Source: JBKJTP01 sp046590195 (GTDB lineage: Bacteria > Bacteroidota > Ignavibacteria > Palsa-1295). Taken from it: a stretch of 17,999 nucleotides of DNA. The position numbers were made by a program, and so were the translations under genes. The notes beneath the pieces are model-generated. The model searched no databases, was not told the origin of the DNA, and saw only the letters and a program-made list of their open reading frames with translations. The stretch spans positions 1 to 17,999 of the forward strand of contig JBKJTP010000187.1 of assembly GCA_046590195.1 (NCBI GenBank), given 5' to 3'. Below, one piece after another: positions 6,970 to 14,068 of this stretch (its first letter is position 1; the number at the start of each line of letters is the position of its first letter).

Positions 6970-9228
6970 ATGAGCATAGAACAACAAGTCGGAAGGAAGC
7001 TCACTGATACCAGCGCTCATGCGAGCGTGGCTCTCGGTGGCACTCTTTCATCCGGGCGGATCGAGACTGTAGCTTATGACAATGACATTGTACAGAAGTT
7101 TGCAGTGGCGGCCGCAGGATGGGGAATCATCGGCTTCCTCGTCGGCATCATCATCGCGATCAAGCTATACCTGCCGGAGTTTCTCGGTGGCATGGACTTC
7201 CTATCCTATGGTCGCCTGCGCCCGCTTCACACGAATGCGGTGATCTTCGCCTTTGCAGGTAACGCTATCTTCTTCGGTGTGTACTACTCCTTGCAACGCC
7301 TTTGCAAAGCGAGAATGTATAGCGATCTCCTTAGCAAGATCCACTTCTGGGGATGGCAGTTGATCATCGTGAGCGCGGCACTCACGCTTCCGCTCGGTTT
7401 CACCAGTAGCAAGGAATACGCAGAGCTCGAGTGGCCGATCGATATTGCGATCACACTCGTGTGGGTAACCTTCGGCTGGAACATGCTCGGCACGATCGCA
7501 CGACGCAAGGATAAGCACATGTACGTTGCGATCTGGTTCTACATCGCAACATTCATCACCGTAGCGCTTCTGCACGTGGTGAACTCGATGGAGTTGCCAG
7601 TCTCTTTTCTCAAGAGCTACTCGGCATATGCAGGCGTCCAGGACGCACTCGTCCAGTGGTGGTATGGCCATAACGCTGTAGCATTCTTCCTGACGACACC
7701 GTTCCTCGGCATCATGTACTACTTCGTACCGAAGGCAGCCGATCGTCCGGTCTATTCATACCGGCTCTCGATCGTTCACTTCTGGGCTCTCGTCTTCATG
7801 TACATCTGGGCAGGACCGCATCACTTGCTCTACACAGCACTGCCTGATTGGGCGCAGTCGCTCGGTGTGATCTTTAGCTTCATGCTTATCGCTCCAAGCT
7901 GGGGTGGCATGATCAACGGCTTGCTTACGCTTCGCGGCGCATGGGATAAGGTCAAGACCGATCCGACGCTCAAGTTTTTCGTCGTTGGAATCACTGCGTA
8001 TGGTATGTCTACGTTCGAGGGCCCGATGATGTCGCTCAAGAACGTGAACGCTATCGTGCATTACACGGACTACATTGTAGCGCACGTGCATCTTGGCGCG
8101 CTCTTGTGGAATGGGGGACTGACGTTCGCGATGCTCTACTTCATCTTCCCACGTATCTATCGCAAGCCAGATGGCTCAGGTGTTGGACTCTTCTCGCTTA
8201 AGCTCGCGAACTGGCATTTCTGGTTGATGACGCTTGGAGTACTGTTCTACGTCGTGCCGATGTATATCGGCGGAATCACACAGTCGCTGATGTGGAAGCA
8301 ATTCACCCCAGATGGCGTGCTGCAGTATCCTAACTTCCTCGAGACTGTCGCACAACTTCTCCCGATGTATTTCCTACGGTCGCTTGGTGGCACGCTCTAT
8401 CTTGTGGGTGCTCTCGTAGGTGTGTACAACCTCTACAAGACCGCGAAGCTCGGCAAGCTGCTCAAGAACGAGCAGGTCGAGGTAACGAACAATAGGCTCG
8501 CGCCAGACAAAACTGGCGGCGCACAAGCAAAGCCACACTGGCACCGTTTCCTCGAAGCACGTCCGCTTCGTTTCACACTCTATACATTCATCGCAGTCCT
8601 GATCGGTGGTGTAGTGGAATACGTACCGACGGCGATGATCAAGTCGAATATCCCAACGATCGCGAGCGTCCTGCCATATACGCCGCTCGAGCTCGAGGGC
8701 CGGGATCTGTATATCCGCGAAGGTTGCAATACGTGTCACTCGCAGATGATCCGTCCGCTTCGCGATGAAGTAGCACGCTATGGCGATTACTCAAAGGCTG
8801 GCGAGTTCGTGCACGATCATCCATTCTTGTGGGGATCCAAGCGCACGGGTCCGGATCTGCATCGCGTTGGTGCGAAGTATCCTGACGCGTGGCATTGGAG
8901 ACACATGCTCGAGCCACGCTCGACATCCCCTGGCTCCATTATGCCTGCCTATGCGTGGCTATACGATTCCAAGCTCGACACGACACATACTGAAGGCAAG
9001 ATCATCACGCTACGCAACCTCGGTGTGCCTTACGTCGATGGCTACGAGAGCGTTGCCGTCAGCGATCTTAAGGCCCAGGCGAAGAAGATAGCCGCAAGCC
9101 TTGAATCAACAGGCGCAAAGGGCGTCGATCCGAGCATGGAGATCGTGGCGATGATCGCCTATCTGCAGCGCCTCGGTACCGACATTAAGAATACGCCAAG
9201 CGTACCAGCACTTACACCAAGCAATTAG
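6970..9228 (+). CDS. ccoNO: cbb3-type cytochrome c oxidase, fused subunits I and II
   Basis: The catalytic core of the high-affinity terminal oxidase, reducing oxygen to water at the inner membrane. The 752-residue chain joins two normally separate proteins. Residues about 1-490 are CcoN: many membrane helices, with L-R-P-L-H-T-N, W-W-Y-G-H-N-A-V, G-P-H-H-L-L-Y-T-A and V-A-H-V-H-L-G-A-L, which contain the histidines expected to bind haem b and the haem b3-CuB centre. After a hydrophilic linker (about 490-520) comes CcoO: one helix, then a haem c site C-N-T-C-H at 586-590 followed by S-Q-M-I-R-P, and a likely axial Met658 in S-I-M-P-A-Y. No stop or frameshift separates the halves, so the fusion is real in this sequence; such fusions are known from Bacteroidota. 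It follows a 116-base repeat-bearing spacer and precedes ccoQ by 11 bases. Confidence 0.96.
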   Translation: MSIEQQVGRKLTDTSAHASVALGGTLSSGRIETVAYDNDIVQKFAVAAAGWGIIGFLVGIIIAIKLYLPEFLGGMDFLSYGRLRPLHTNAVIFAFAGNAIFFGVYYSLQRLCKARMYSDLLSKIHFWGWQLIIVSAALTLPLGFTSSKEYAELEWPIDIAITLVWVTFGWNMLGTIARRKDKHMYVAIWFYIATFITVALLHVVNSMELPVSFLKSYSAYAGVQDALVQWWYGHNAVAFFLTTPFLGIMYYFVPKAADRPVYSYRLSIVHFWALVFMYIWAGPHHLLYTALPDWAQSLGVIFSFMLIAPSWGGMINGLLTLRGAWDKVKTDPTLKFFVVGITAYGMSTFEGPMMSLKNVNAIVHYTDYIVAHVHLGALLWNGGLTFAMLYFIFPRIYRKPDGSGVGLFSLKLANWHFWLMTLGVLFYVVPMYIGGITQSLMWKQFTPDGVLQYPNFLETVAQLLPMYFLRSLGGTLYLVGALVGVYNLYKTAKLGKLLKNEQVEVTNNRLAPDKTGGAQAKPHWHRFLEARPLRFTLYTFIAVLIGGVVEYVPTAMIKSNIPTIASVLPYTPLELEGRDLYIREGCNTCHSQMIRPLRDEVARYGDYSKAGEFVHDHPFLWGSKRTGPDLHRVGAKYPDAWHWRHMLEPRSTSPGSIMPAYAWLYDSKLDTTHTEGKIITLRNLGVPYVDGYESVAVSDLKAQAKKIAASLESTGAKGVDPSMEIVAMIAYLQRLGTDIKNTPSVPALTPSN

Positions 9229-9239
9229 CACGAACTCTC

Positions 9240-9458
9240 ATGTATAAGAATGTCATGTCCGGGATCCCTGGGATCGAGTTCTACCCGATCGTAGCGCTCC
9301 TTCTCTTCTTCGGATTCTTCGTCGCGGTCGTCGCCTGGTATATCTATGTTGGCCGCTCGCCAGTCGGCAAGAAGAAGCTGGAAGCGATCTCTCGTCAACC
9401 GCTGGAAGAAGATGTCTTCCCTGTATCGCAGAATGTCACCATTAGCCCATTAGTGTAG
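9240..9458 (+). CDS. ccoQ: cbb3 oxidase small subunit CcoQ-like
   Basis: A 72-residue membrane protein between ccoNO and ccoP, the standard place of ccoQ, which in other species stabilises the oxidase and is not catalytic. One strong helix (about residues 14-36, rich in Leu and Phe) is followed by a basic stretch V-G-K-K-K and a polar tail. Sequence conservation in this family is weak, so the call rests mainly on size, topology and position. An ATG five codons in (9255) is an alternative start. The stop codon overlaps the Shine-Dalgarno of ccoP. Confidence 0.75.
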   Translation: MYKNVMSGIPGIEFYPIVALLLFFGFFVAVVAWYIYVGRSPVGKKKLEAISRQPLEEDVFPVSQNVTISPLV

Positions 9459-9462
9459 GAGG
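9457..9462 (+). promoter_or_regulatory. Shine-Dalgarno of ccoP
   Basis: A perfect AGGAGG five bases before the ccoP ATG, overlapping the ccoQ stop. It is notable because most genes in this operon lack such a site; it may raise CcoP synthesis relative to its neighbours. Confidence 0.6.
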
Positions 9463-9467
9463 CAGTC

Positions 9468-10130
9468 ATGTCAGCACAAAAGAAAGACGAATTACTAGAT
9501 CACGATGCCGATGGCATCCAGGAATACGATAACGACCTCCCGCGCTGGTGGCTTTACGGATTCTACTTTACCATCGTCTGCGCGATGCTCTATGTATTCT
9601 ACTATCACATGTACACCGGCTCAGACTGGAACGTCCTCTGGTATGGTGCGCGTGGACAGGTAGCAGAGTATGATCGGTCGGTCGCTGAGGCGAAGGTGAT
9701 CACGGCGAGCGTTGCAGGACTAGCAACAGAGCAAGCTACCATTGAGTACATCGCAACAACCGATGCAGCTGCGCTCAAGCGTGGTGAAGAGATCTTCAAT
9801 GGTAACAGCAATCTTTGTTTCACGTGTCATCGTCAGGATCTTGGCGGTGTCGTTGGTCCAAACCTGACCGATGAATACTGGATCCACGGGGGCACGTTCA
9901 AGGACGTCGTCAATAGTATCAAGACCGGTTATTCTGATCGCGGCATGATGGCTTACGGCAGTAATGCTAAACTGAGCGATCGGGATCTTGTCAGCCTAGC
10001 GTCCTACATCGTCTCGAAGAAGGGCTCAGAGCCCGCAACACCAAAGCCGATCGACCCAACGCGCGAGATAAAGGTTGAAGACGGTGACGCGGGGGAGGCG
10101 AAAGAGCACGATCACTCGTCGCACAAGTAG
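9468..10130 (+). CDS. ccoP: cbb3 oxidase cytochrome c subunit III, mono-haem type
   Basis: The electron-entry subunit of the oxidase. The N-terminus fits the FixP/CcoP family: a polar stretch with Y-D-N-D-L-P-R-W-W, then a membrane helix (about 27-48). The periplasmic part has a single haem c site, C-F-T-C-H at 117-121, with G-P-N-L-T and a downstream Met in R-G-M-M-A-Y as likely axial ligand. At 220 residues it is shorter than the roughly 300-residue di-haem CcoP of Proteobacteria, and I find no second C-x-x-C-H, so one haem domain is absent. The C-terminal tail is acidic and ends in a short His-rich stretch (E-H-D-H-S-S-H-K), which might bind metal. It sits 9 bases after ccoQ and 27 before ccoG. 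Confidence 0.92.
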   Translation: MSAQKKDELLDHDADGIQEYDNDLPRWWLYGFYFTIVCAMLYVFYYHMYTGSDWNVLWYGARGQVAEYDRSVAEAKVITASVAGLATEQATIEYIATTDAAALKRGEEIFNGNSNLCFTCHRQDLGGVVGPNLTDEYWIHGGTFKDVVNSIKTGYSDRGMMAYGSNAKLSDRDLVSLASYIVSKKGSEPATPKPIDPTREIKVEDGDAGEAKEHDHSSHK

Positions 10131-10157
10131 TCGCATCTCGAATTCTTCAACTTCACC

Positions 10158-11594
10158 ATGTCCATCATTGAGCTCGATGTCATTCAAGATCATGAGCGAT
10201 TCCGTTCTGAACTTGCGAGTATCGCGAGTGACGGTAAGCGCAAGTGGGTCTATGCTAAAAAACCGAGCGGCTACTTCTACAAGTGGCGCTCGGGGCTTAG
10301 TGTGTTCCTGCTTACCTTCCTGTTCCTAGGGCCGTTCGTTAAGATCGGCGGACATCAGTTCATCCTTCTCGATCTGATCGAACGGCACTTTGTGCTCTTT
10401 GGCATTCCATTCTGGCCAAACGACTTCTACCTCGTCGCATTGTTGGCGTTGGTCGGTGTCGTCTCGATCGTGCTGTTCACAGCAACACTCGGAAGGATCT
10501 GGTGTGGGTGGCTGTGTCCGCAGACCGTCTTCCTTGAGATGGTCTTCCGCAAACTCGAGTGGTGGTTGGAGGGAAGTTCACAAATGCAGGCTCGCAGGAA
10601 TACAGGGCCATGGAATTGGGATCGAGCATGGCGGTTCGGCTCGAAGCAGATCCTCTATGCGATCATCTCGTTCGCGATCGCGAATACCTTCCTCGCGTAT
10701 TTCATCTCGTCTGACGTACTGCTGCGATACATTGAGCATGGTCCGTTGCCACACATCGAGCTGTTTCTTGCGCTCATTGCATTCACGGTTGTATTCTATC
10801 TCGTCTTTTCGAGATTTCGCGAGCAGGCGTGTCTGATCGTCTGTCCTTATGGCCGCTATATGTCGGCTCTGGTGGATGATAATACTGTGGGTGTTATGTA
10901 CGATCACAAGCGTGGAGAGCCGCGCTCGAAGTGGCACAAAGGAGATACACGTCTTGCGCAGACAGAAGGTCACTGCATCGATTGCTATCAATGTGAAGCA
11001 GTATGCCCGACGGGCATCGATATTCGGAATGGCAATCAACTCGAGTGCGTGCATTGCACCGCTTGCATCGATGCGTGCGATGAGGTGATGACGAAGGTTG
11101 GCTTGCCTACGGGCTTGATCCGATATACTAGCACTGCGGCAGTTGAGAGACGCGAAAAGAAGTGGCTAACGCCACGCATCAAGGCATATCTCTCTATCTG
11201 GGTCGTGCTGCTGGGGGCGTTCGTCGCACTTGTGCTCGCTCGCACGACGCTCGACGTCGTAGTGCTTCGTTCACCAGGCACCACATGGACTGCAACAGCT
11301 AGCGGCATTGCAAATTTCTATCAGTTGCAGATCATCAACAAGACCGCCGATGATCTGAACTACACGCTGGAATTGGTGGAGCCGATGGGTGCGAAGCTCT
11401 CGCCACTCGGATTGCCAGAGCAGGTACGCTCGGGCGAGATCATGAAGGGCCGATTCATGGTGGACGTGCCAAAGCGGCTCTTTGCGGAATTTGACGCAGC
11501 CCGCGGGAATACCCTTAGGTTGAAGCTGAACATCAGAGCAAACGGGCAGACGGTCAAGACGATCACGACCACAATGCTCACTCCGAACAATTAG
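10158..11594 (+). CDS. ccoG: cbb3 oxidase accessory protein CcoG (FixG/RdxA, 4Fe-4S)
   Basis: A membrane-bound polyferredoxin-like assembly factor; in Rhodobacter the family member has been reported to reduce Cu(II) for oxidase maturation. The 478 residues show N-terminal helices, the motif W-C-G-W-L-C-P-Q-T-V-F with Cys116 and Cys120, further helices, then two 4Fe-4S motifs: Cys273, 276, 279, 283 (C-I-D-C-Y-Q-C-E-A-V-C-P) and Cys297, 300, 303, 307 (C-V-H-C-T-A-C-I-D-A-C). A last helix at about 345-365 leads to a periplasmic Ig-like C-terminal domain, as in full-length members. The order ccoG-ccoH is the conserved one. Length and motifs are complete, so the gene looks intact. Confidence 0.95.
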   Translation: MSIIELDVIQDHERFRSELASIASDGKRKWVYAKKPSGYFYKWRSGLSVFLLTFLFLGPFVKIGGHQFILLDLIERHFVLFGIPFWPNDFYLVALLALVGVVSIVLFTATLGRIWCGWLCPQTVFLEMVFRKLEWWLEGSSQMQARRNTGPWNWDRAWRFGSKQILYAIISFAIANTFLAYFISSDVLLRYIEHGPLPHIELFLALIAFTVVFYLVFSRFREQACLIVCPYGRYMSALVDDNTVGVMYDHKRGEPRSKWHKGDTRLAQTEGHCIDCYQCEAVCPTGIDIRNGNQLECVHCTACIDACDEVMTKVGLPTGLIRYTSTAAVERREKKWLTPRIKAYLSIWVVLLGAFVALVLARTTLDVVVLRSPGTTWTATASGIANFYQLQIINKTADDLNYTLELVEPMGAKLSPLGLPEQVRSGEIMKGRFMVDVPKRLFAEFDAARGNTLRLKLNIRANGQTVKTITTTMLTPNN

Positions 11595-11613
11595 GAAAGG
11601 ACAGGATAGAAGT

Positions 11614-12054
11614 ATGGCAATGAATATGAACTGGGGTTGGCGGATCGCGATCGTCTACACATTCTTCGCATTATCGACAATGGGTTTTGTCGTATTCGCG
11701 ATGAGCGAGAATGTGGAGCTCGTCCGCAAAGACTATTACGAAGAGAGCCTTCGCTACGATGCTACCTTTGCTTCAGTGCAGCGCGGCAACGCAATTGCAG
11801 AGCAAGTGATCGTGAAGGGATCGGAGGATGGAGTTGAGGTAATGCTTCCATCGTCGCATGTAAGCGTTGATTCAGCATCCGTCAGCTTGTATCGTGCAGA
11901 GAACTCCTCGCTCGATCGTCGCTACATGATGGAAGGCAATGCGATCCGAATTCCCGCCACAGCATTGAAGCATGGCAACTATCAAGCACAGGTTGCGTGG
12001 CGCTTCGAGGGCAGGTGGTACAGAGTAGAGCGTCCACTATTGGTCACCCGCTAA
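11614..12054 (+). CDS. ccoH: FixH/CcoH family oxidase assembly protein
   Basis: A 146-residue protein with one N-terminal membrane helix (about 9-31) and a periplasmic beta-rich domain, the arrangement of FixH/CcoH. After the helix the segment V-E-L-V-R-K-D-Y-Y-E-E-S-L-R-Y matches the family hallmark where a K-D-Y-Y-x-x-x-x-x-Y stretch follows the membrane anchor. Family members interact with the assembling cbb3 complex. It lies 19 bases after ccoG and one base before the next gene, so it is clearly part of the operon. Outside the N-terminal third the sequence is poorly conserved. Confidence 0.87.
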   Translation: MAMNMNWGWRIAIVYTFFALSTMGFVVFAMSENVELVRKDYYEESLRYDATFASVQRGNAIAEQVIVKGSEDGVEVMLPSSHVSVDSASVSLYRAENSSLDRRYMMEGNAIRIPATALKHGNYQAQVAWRFEGRWYRVERPLLVTR

Positions 12055-12055
12055 G

Positions 12056-12766
12056 ATGCTAGAAGCCGTTGCGGGATTCGCGTTGGGTCTGGCAGGAAGT
12101 CTGCACTGCGTCGGCATGTGTGGTCCGATCGCTATTGCCTTGCCCGGTCGGCGGAAGCTCTCCTGGTCGATGTCTGGGCAAAAGCTTGTGTATCAGCTTG
12201 GCCGCGTCACGTCTTACACGATGCTCGGTGTGTTGGCAGGCTTTGCAGGTAGCCGCGTTGTGGATGCAGGGTTCTCGCAACATCTCTCGATCGTGGCCGG
12301 CGTGATCATGGTCGTCATGGCTGTGCTGCATCTCGGGATGCACAAGCAGCTGATCCATGCGAAGGCGTTCAGCCGAATCTCATGGTTCGTTGAGCAAAAG
12401 ATCGGCGCGAGGCTCGCATCACAAAAGGGCGGCGTGCAGGCGCATTACCTGATCGGGATCTTCAACGGTTTCCTGCCATGCGGCCTGGTGCTCTCAGCAT
12501 TGGTCGGTTCTGTTGGAACCGGTGATGTGCTCGAGGGCTCACTGTTCATGATGATGTTTGGTCTCGGCACGGTGCCGCTTATGAGTGCCGTGGCGATCCT
12601 GGGTGGCGTGGTCTCATGCAAACTACGCAACAAGCTACGCACGGCGGTCCCGGTCATCGCGATCCTGATCGGAGCGTTGTTCGTGATGCGTGGCCTCTCG
12701 CTAGATATTCCGTTTATCAGTCCCGTGCTCGAAGGGCCTAAGCCAGCATGCTGTACAAGTCATTGA
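12056..12766 (+). CDS. SafE/DsbD-like membrane protein, probable copper or thiol transport
   Basis: A 236-residue polytopic membrane protein of the type annotated as sulfite exporter TauE/SafE family or DsbD-like (PF13386 group). Two half-repeats each carry a Cys motif in a helix: G-S-L-H-C-V-G-M-C-G-P with Cys18 and Cys22, and G-F-L-P-C-G-L-V with Cys142. About six helices are visible, and the C-terminus ends C-C-T-S-H. Sulfite export is unlikely given the context; genes of this type often end cbb3 operons and are thought to help copper delivery or thiol-redox steps of cytochrome assembly. The start is one base after the ccoH stop. The C-terminal Cys-Cys-x-x-His could bind a metal, which is inference. 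Confidence 0.82.
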   Translation: MLEAVAGFALGLAGSLHCVGMCGPIAIALPGRRKLSWSMSGQKLVYQLGRVTSYTMLGVLAGFAGSRVVDAGFSQHLSIVAGVIMVVMAVLHLGMHKQLIHAKAFSRISWFVEQKIGARLASQKGGVQAHYLIGIFNGFLPCGLVLSALVGSVGTGDVLEGSLFMMMFGLGTVPLMSAVAILGGVVSCKLRNKLRTAVPVIAILIGALFVMRGLSLDIPFISPVLEGPKPACCTSH

Positions 12767-12956
12767 TCCGAGACCTGGAGAATTGTGTAAAGGTCACGAG
12801 TAAGGTTTCTTCATGCGTCAGTCAGCTTGTTTTACCCTTTCTCTGGTACATCGGCCTATTTACAACCATTTTGTGACGTTTTGGGCGTCGGCACAATCCT
12901 TAATCTCATAAACGATGGACACCAAGGGGAAGCCAAGTAATGAGGACGCGAAACCG

Positions 12957-12974
12957 CGGATGGTAGCCCATCCG
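12957..12974 (+). repeat. 18-bp palindromic repeat, copy 6 (upstream of orphan receiver gene)
   Basis: CGGATGGTAGCCCATCCG has perfect 7-base arms around TAGC. It lies 45 bases before the preferred ATG of the receiver gene. If translation began at 12915 it would be read as R-M-V-A-H-P, a frame different from that of all other copies; this supports its being untranslated. Confidence 0.75.
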
Positions 12975-12988
12975 CCCGCGCCGGAGGG

Positions 12989-12995
12989 AAAGGAG
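12989..12995 (+). promoter_or_regulatory. Shine-Dalgarno deciding the receiver gene start
   Basis: AAAGGAG lies six bases before tandem ATG codons at 13002 and 13005. The longer frame start at 12915 has no comparable site, so 13002 is preferred. Confidence 0.6.
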
Positions 12996-13001
12996 AATTC
13001 G

Positions 13002-13445
13002 ATGATGCATTATCCAATGATGGAATATGGACTCGGCGTTGCTGACGCGCTTAAACACGGAACACCTGGCGTACACGTCAAGCCTTGTTCCAACTGCATT
13101 TTGCTCGTTGAAGATTACGATGCGATCCGCGCCGTGATGGCTAGACATTTTGAGCAAGAGGGCTTTACGGTCTACTCGGCATCGACACCACGTGATGCAC
13201 AGATCATCGCACGTGCGACAAAACCGTTGATCGTGATCGTCGATTACGATCTTTCGTATGCCAATTCGCTTGATACACTTCGCGATCTCCGTCAGTCGCT
13301 TCCGCAGAGCATCATCATTCTTTCCGGTGGCGTCGATTCGATCGCACTGCATGATAAAGCGAAGCTCCATGGAGCGACCGAACTACTCGCGAACGGCTAT
13401 GATCTGACGATGCTGGATCGACTGATTTCTCAGGCGAAGTATTGA
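13002..13445 (+). CDS. Stand-alone response-regulator receiver protein
   Basis: A 147-residue protein with one receiver domain and no output domain. After about 30 N-terminal residues with a C-S-N-C pair comes I-L-L-V-E-D-Y-D with the acidic pair Glu37-Asp38, then I-V-I-V-D-Y-D with Asp81 as likely phosphorylation site, and I-I-I-L-S-G with Ser108 at the Ser/Thr switch position. The usual Lys-Pro at the end of strand five is replaced by Asn131-Gly, so activation may differ from the norm. The frame is open upstream to an ATG at 12915 (176 residues), but the Shine-Dalgarno at 12989 and the phase of the repeat favour 13002. No kinase is adjacent; the partner is unknown. It may be a CheY-like or phosphotransfer intermediate. 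Confidence 0.75.
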   Translation: MMHYPMMEYGLGVADALKHGTPGVHVKPCSNCILLVEDYDAIRAVMARHFEQEGFTVYSASTPRDAQIIARATKPLIVIVDYDLSYANSLDTLRDLRQSLPQSIIILSGGVDSIALHDKAKLHGATELLANGYDLTMLDRLISQAKY

Positions 13446-13508
13446 CAGCACCAATGCTTCATTGCCCACGCTTCCGCAAGCGCTCCCACTGACTGTTCTT
13501 CACACGAT

Positions 13509-13524
13509 GCCTGTCATGACAGGC
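13509..13524. promoter_or_regulatory. Perfect 16-bp palindrome upstream of cytochrome c gene
   Basis: GCCTGTCATGACAGGC is perfectly self-complementary, without a loop, and lies 23 bases before the cytochrome c ATG. A loop-free even palindrome at this distance suits a dimeric repressor operator more than a terminator. The binding protein is unknown; the half-site CTGTCA does not match the FNR or CRP consensus. Confidence 0.45.
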
Positions 13525-13547
13525 GCATTAAACACTTACGTATCATA

Positions 13548-13973
13548 ATGAAACATCAATACTTTGCTATCCCACTTCTCACTGTCGCACTGGGACTTGT
13601 AAGTTGTGGTGGTGACAAGCCTGCTTCTGACGATGCTACAGCAGACAATAGCGGTGGGCCGGCACAGATGGCAGCTGCGCATGGAGATGCAGTCCATGGC
13701 CAGCAGATCTATACGCAGACGTGCTCGCCATGTCACGGAGCATCTGGGAAGGGCGATGGCCCGGCTGCAGCTTCTTTGAATCCAAAACCGGCTGATCACT
13801 CGAGTGCAGCGGTGATCGGCGCCCGCACCGATGCGAAACTCGCTGAGATCATCAAGATGGGTGGCTCTGTCGTTGGTAAGCCAACAATGCCTCCTGCTCC
13901 TCAGCTTTCTGAGACCGATCTGAAGGATGTTGTGGCATACTTGCGGCAGATCTCAAAGACCGAGCATCAGTAG
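13548..13973 (+). CDS. Lipoprotein cytochrome c, mono-haem
   Basis: A 141-residue exported electron carrier. The N-terminus has Lys-His, a hydrophobic core and the lipobox L-V-S-C with Cys20, so it should be a lipid-anchored protein after signal peptidase II cleavage. A Ser/Asp/Gly-rich linker leads to a class I cytochrome c domain: G-Q-Q-I-Y-T-Q-T-C-S-P-C-H-G with the haem site Cys59, Cys62, His63, then G-K-G-D-G-P-A-A and L-x-P-K-P-A-D-H, and a late Met in P-T-M-P-P as axial ligand. It might hand electrons to the nearby cbb3 oxidase, but it is a separate unit with its own upstream region and terminator. I give no gene symbol because this type is not tied to one pathway. Confidence 0.9.
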   Translation: MKHQYFAIPLLTVALGLVSCGGDKPASDDATADNSGGPAQMAAAHGDAVHGQQIYTQTCSPCHGASGKGDGPAAASLNPKPADHSSAAVIGARTDAKLAEIIKMGGSVVGKPTMPPAPQLSETDLKDVVAYLRQISKTEHQ

Positions 13974-14009
13974 TAACATCACTTTCTGACTACGTGTCCT
14001 CCCTGAATC

Positions 14010-14039
14010 AGAAGAGCCTGGCTTTTGCCAGGCTCTTCT
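14010..14039 (+). terminator. Rho-independent terminator after cytochrome c gene
   Basis: A perfect 13-base stem (arms 14010-14022 and 14027-14039, GC-rich at the base of the loop) with a TTTT loop, followed by a T-rich stretch. It lies 36 bases after the cytochrome c stop and 30 bases before the end of the convergent hemN, so it probably ends plus-strand transcription. The T-run is interrupted, so efficiency is uncertain. Confidence 0.8.
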
Positions 14040-14068
14040 TGTATATTGTTTTCTGATCAATGTCTGTG

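Noticed and set aside
12874..12888. GACG-N7-CGTC as an operator or hairpin
   Set aside because: A four-base arm is too short to distinguish from chance.
12871..12906. Promoter made of TTGTGA and TAATCT upstream of the receiver gene
   Set aside because: The spacing of about 24 bases is too long for a sigma-70 promoter, and no sigma-54 GG/GC pair was seen.
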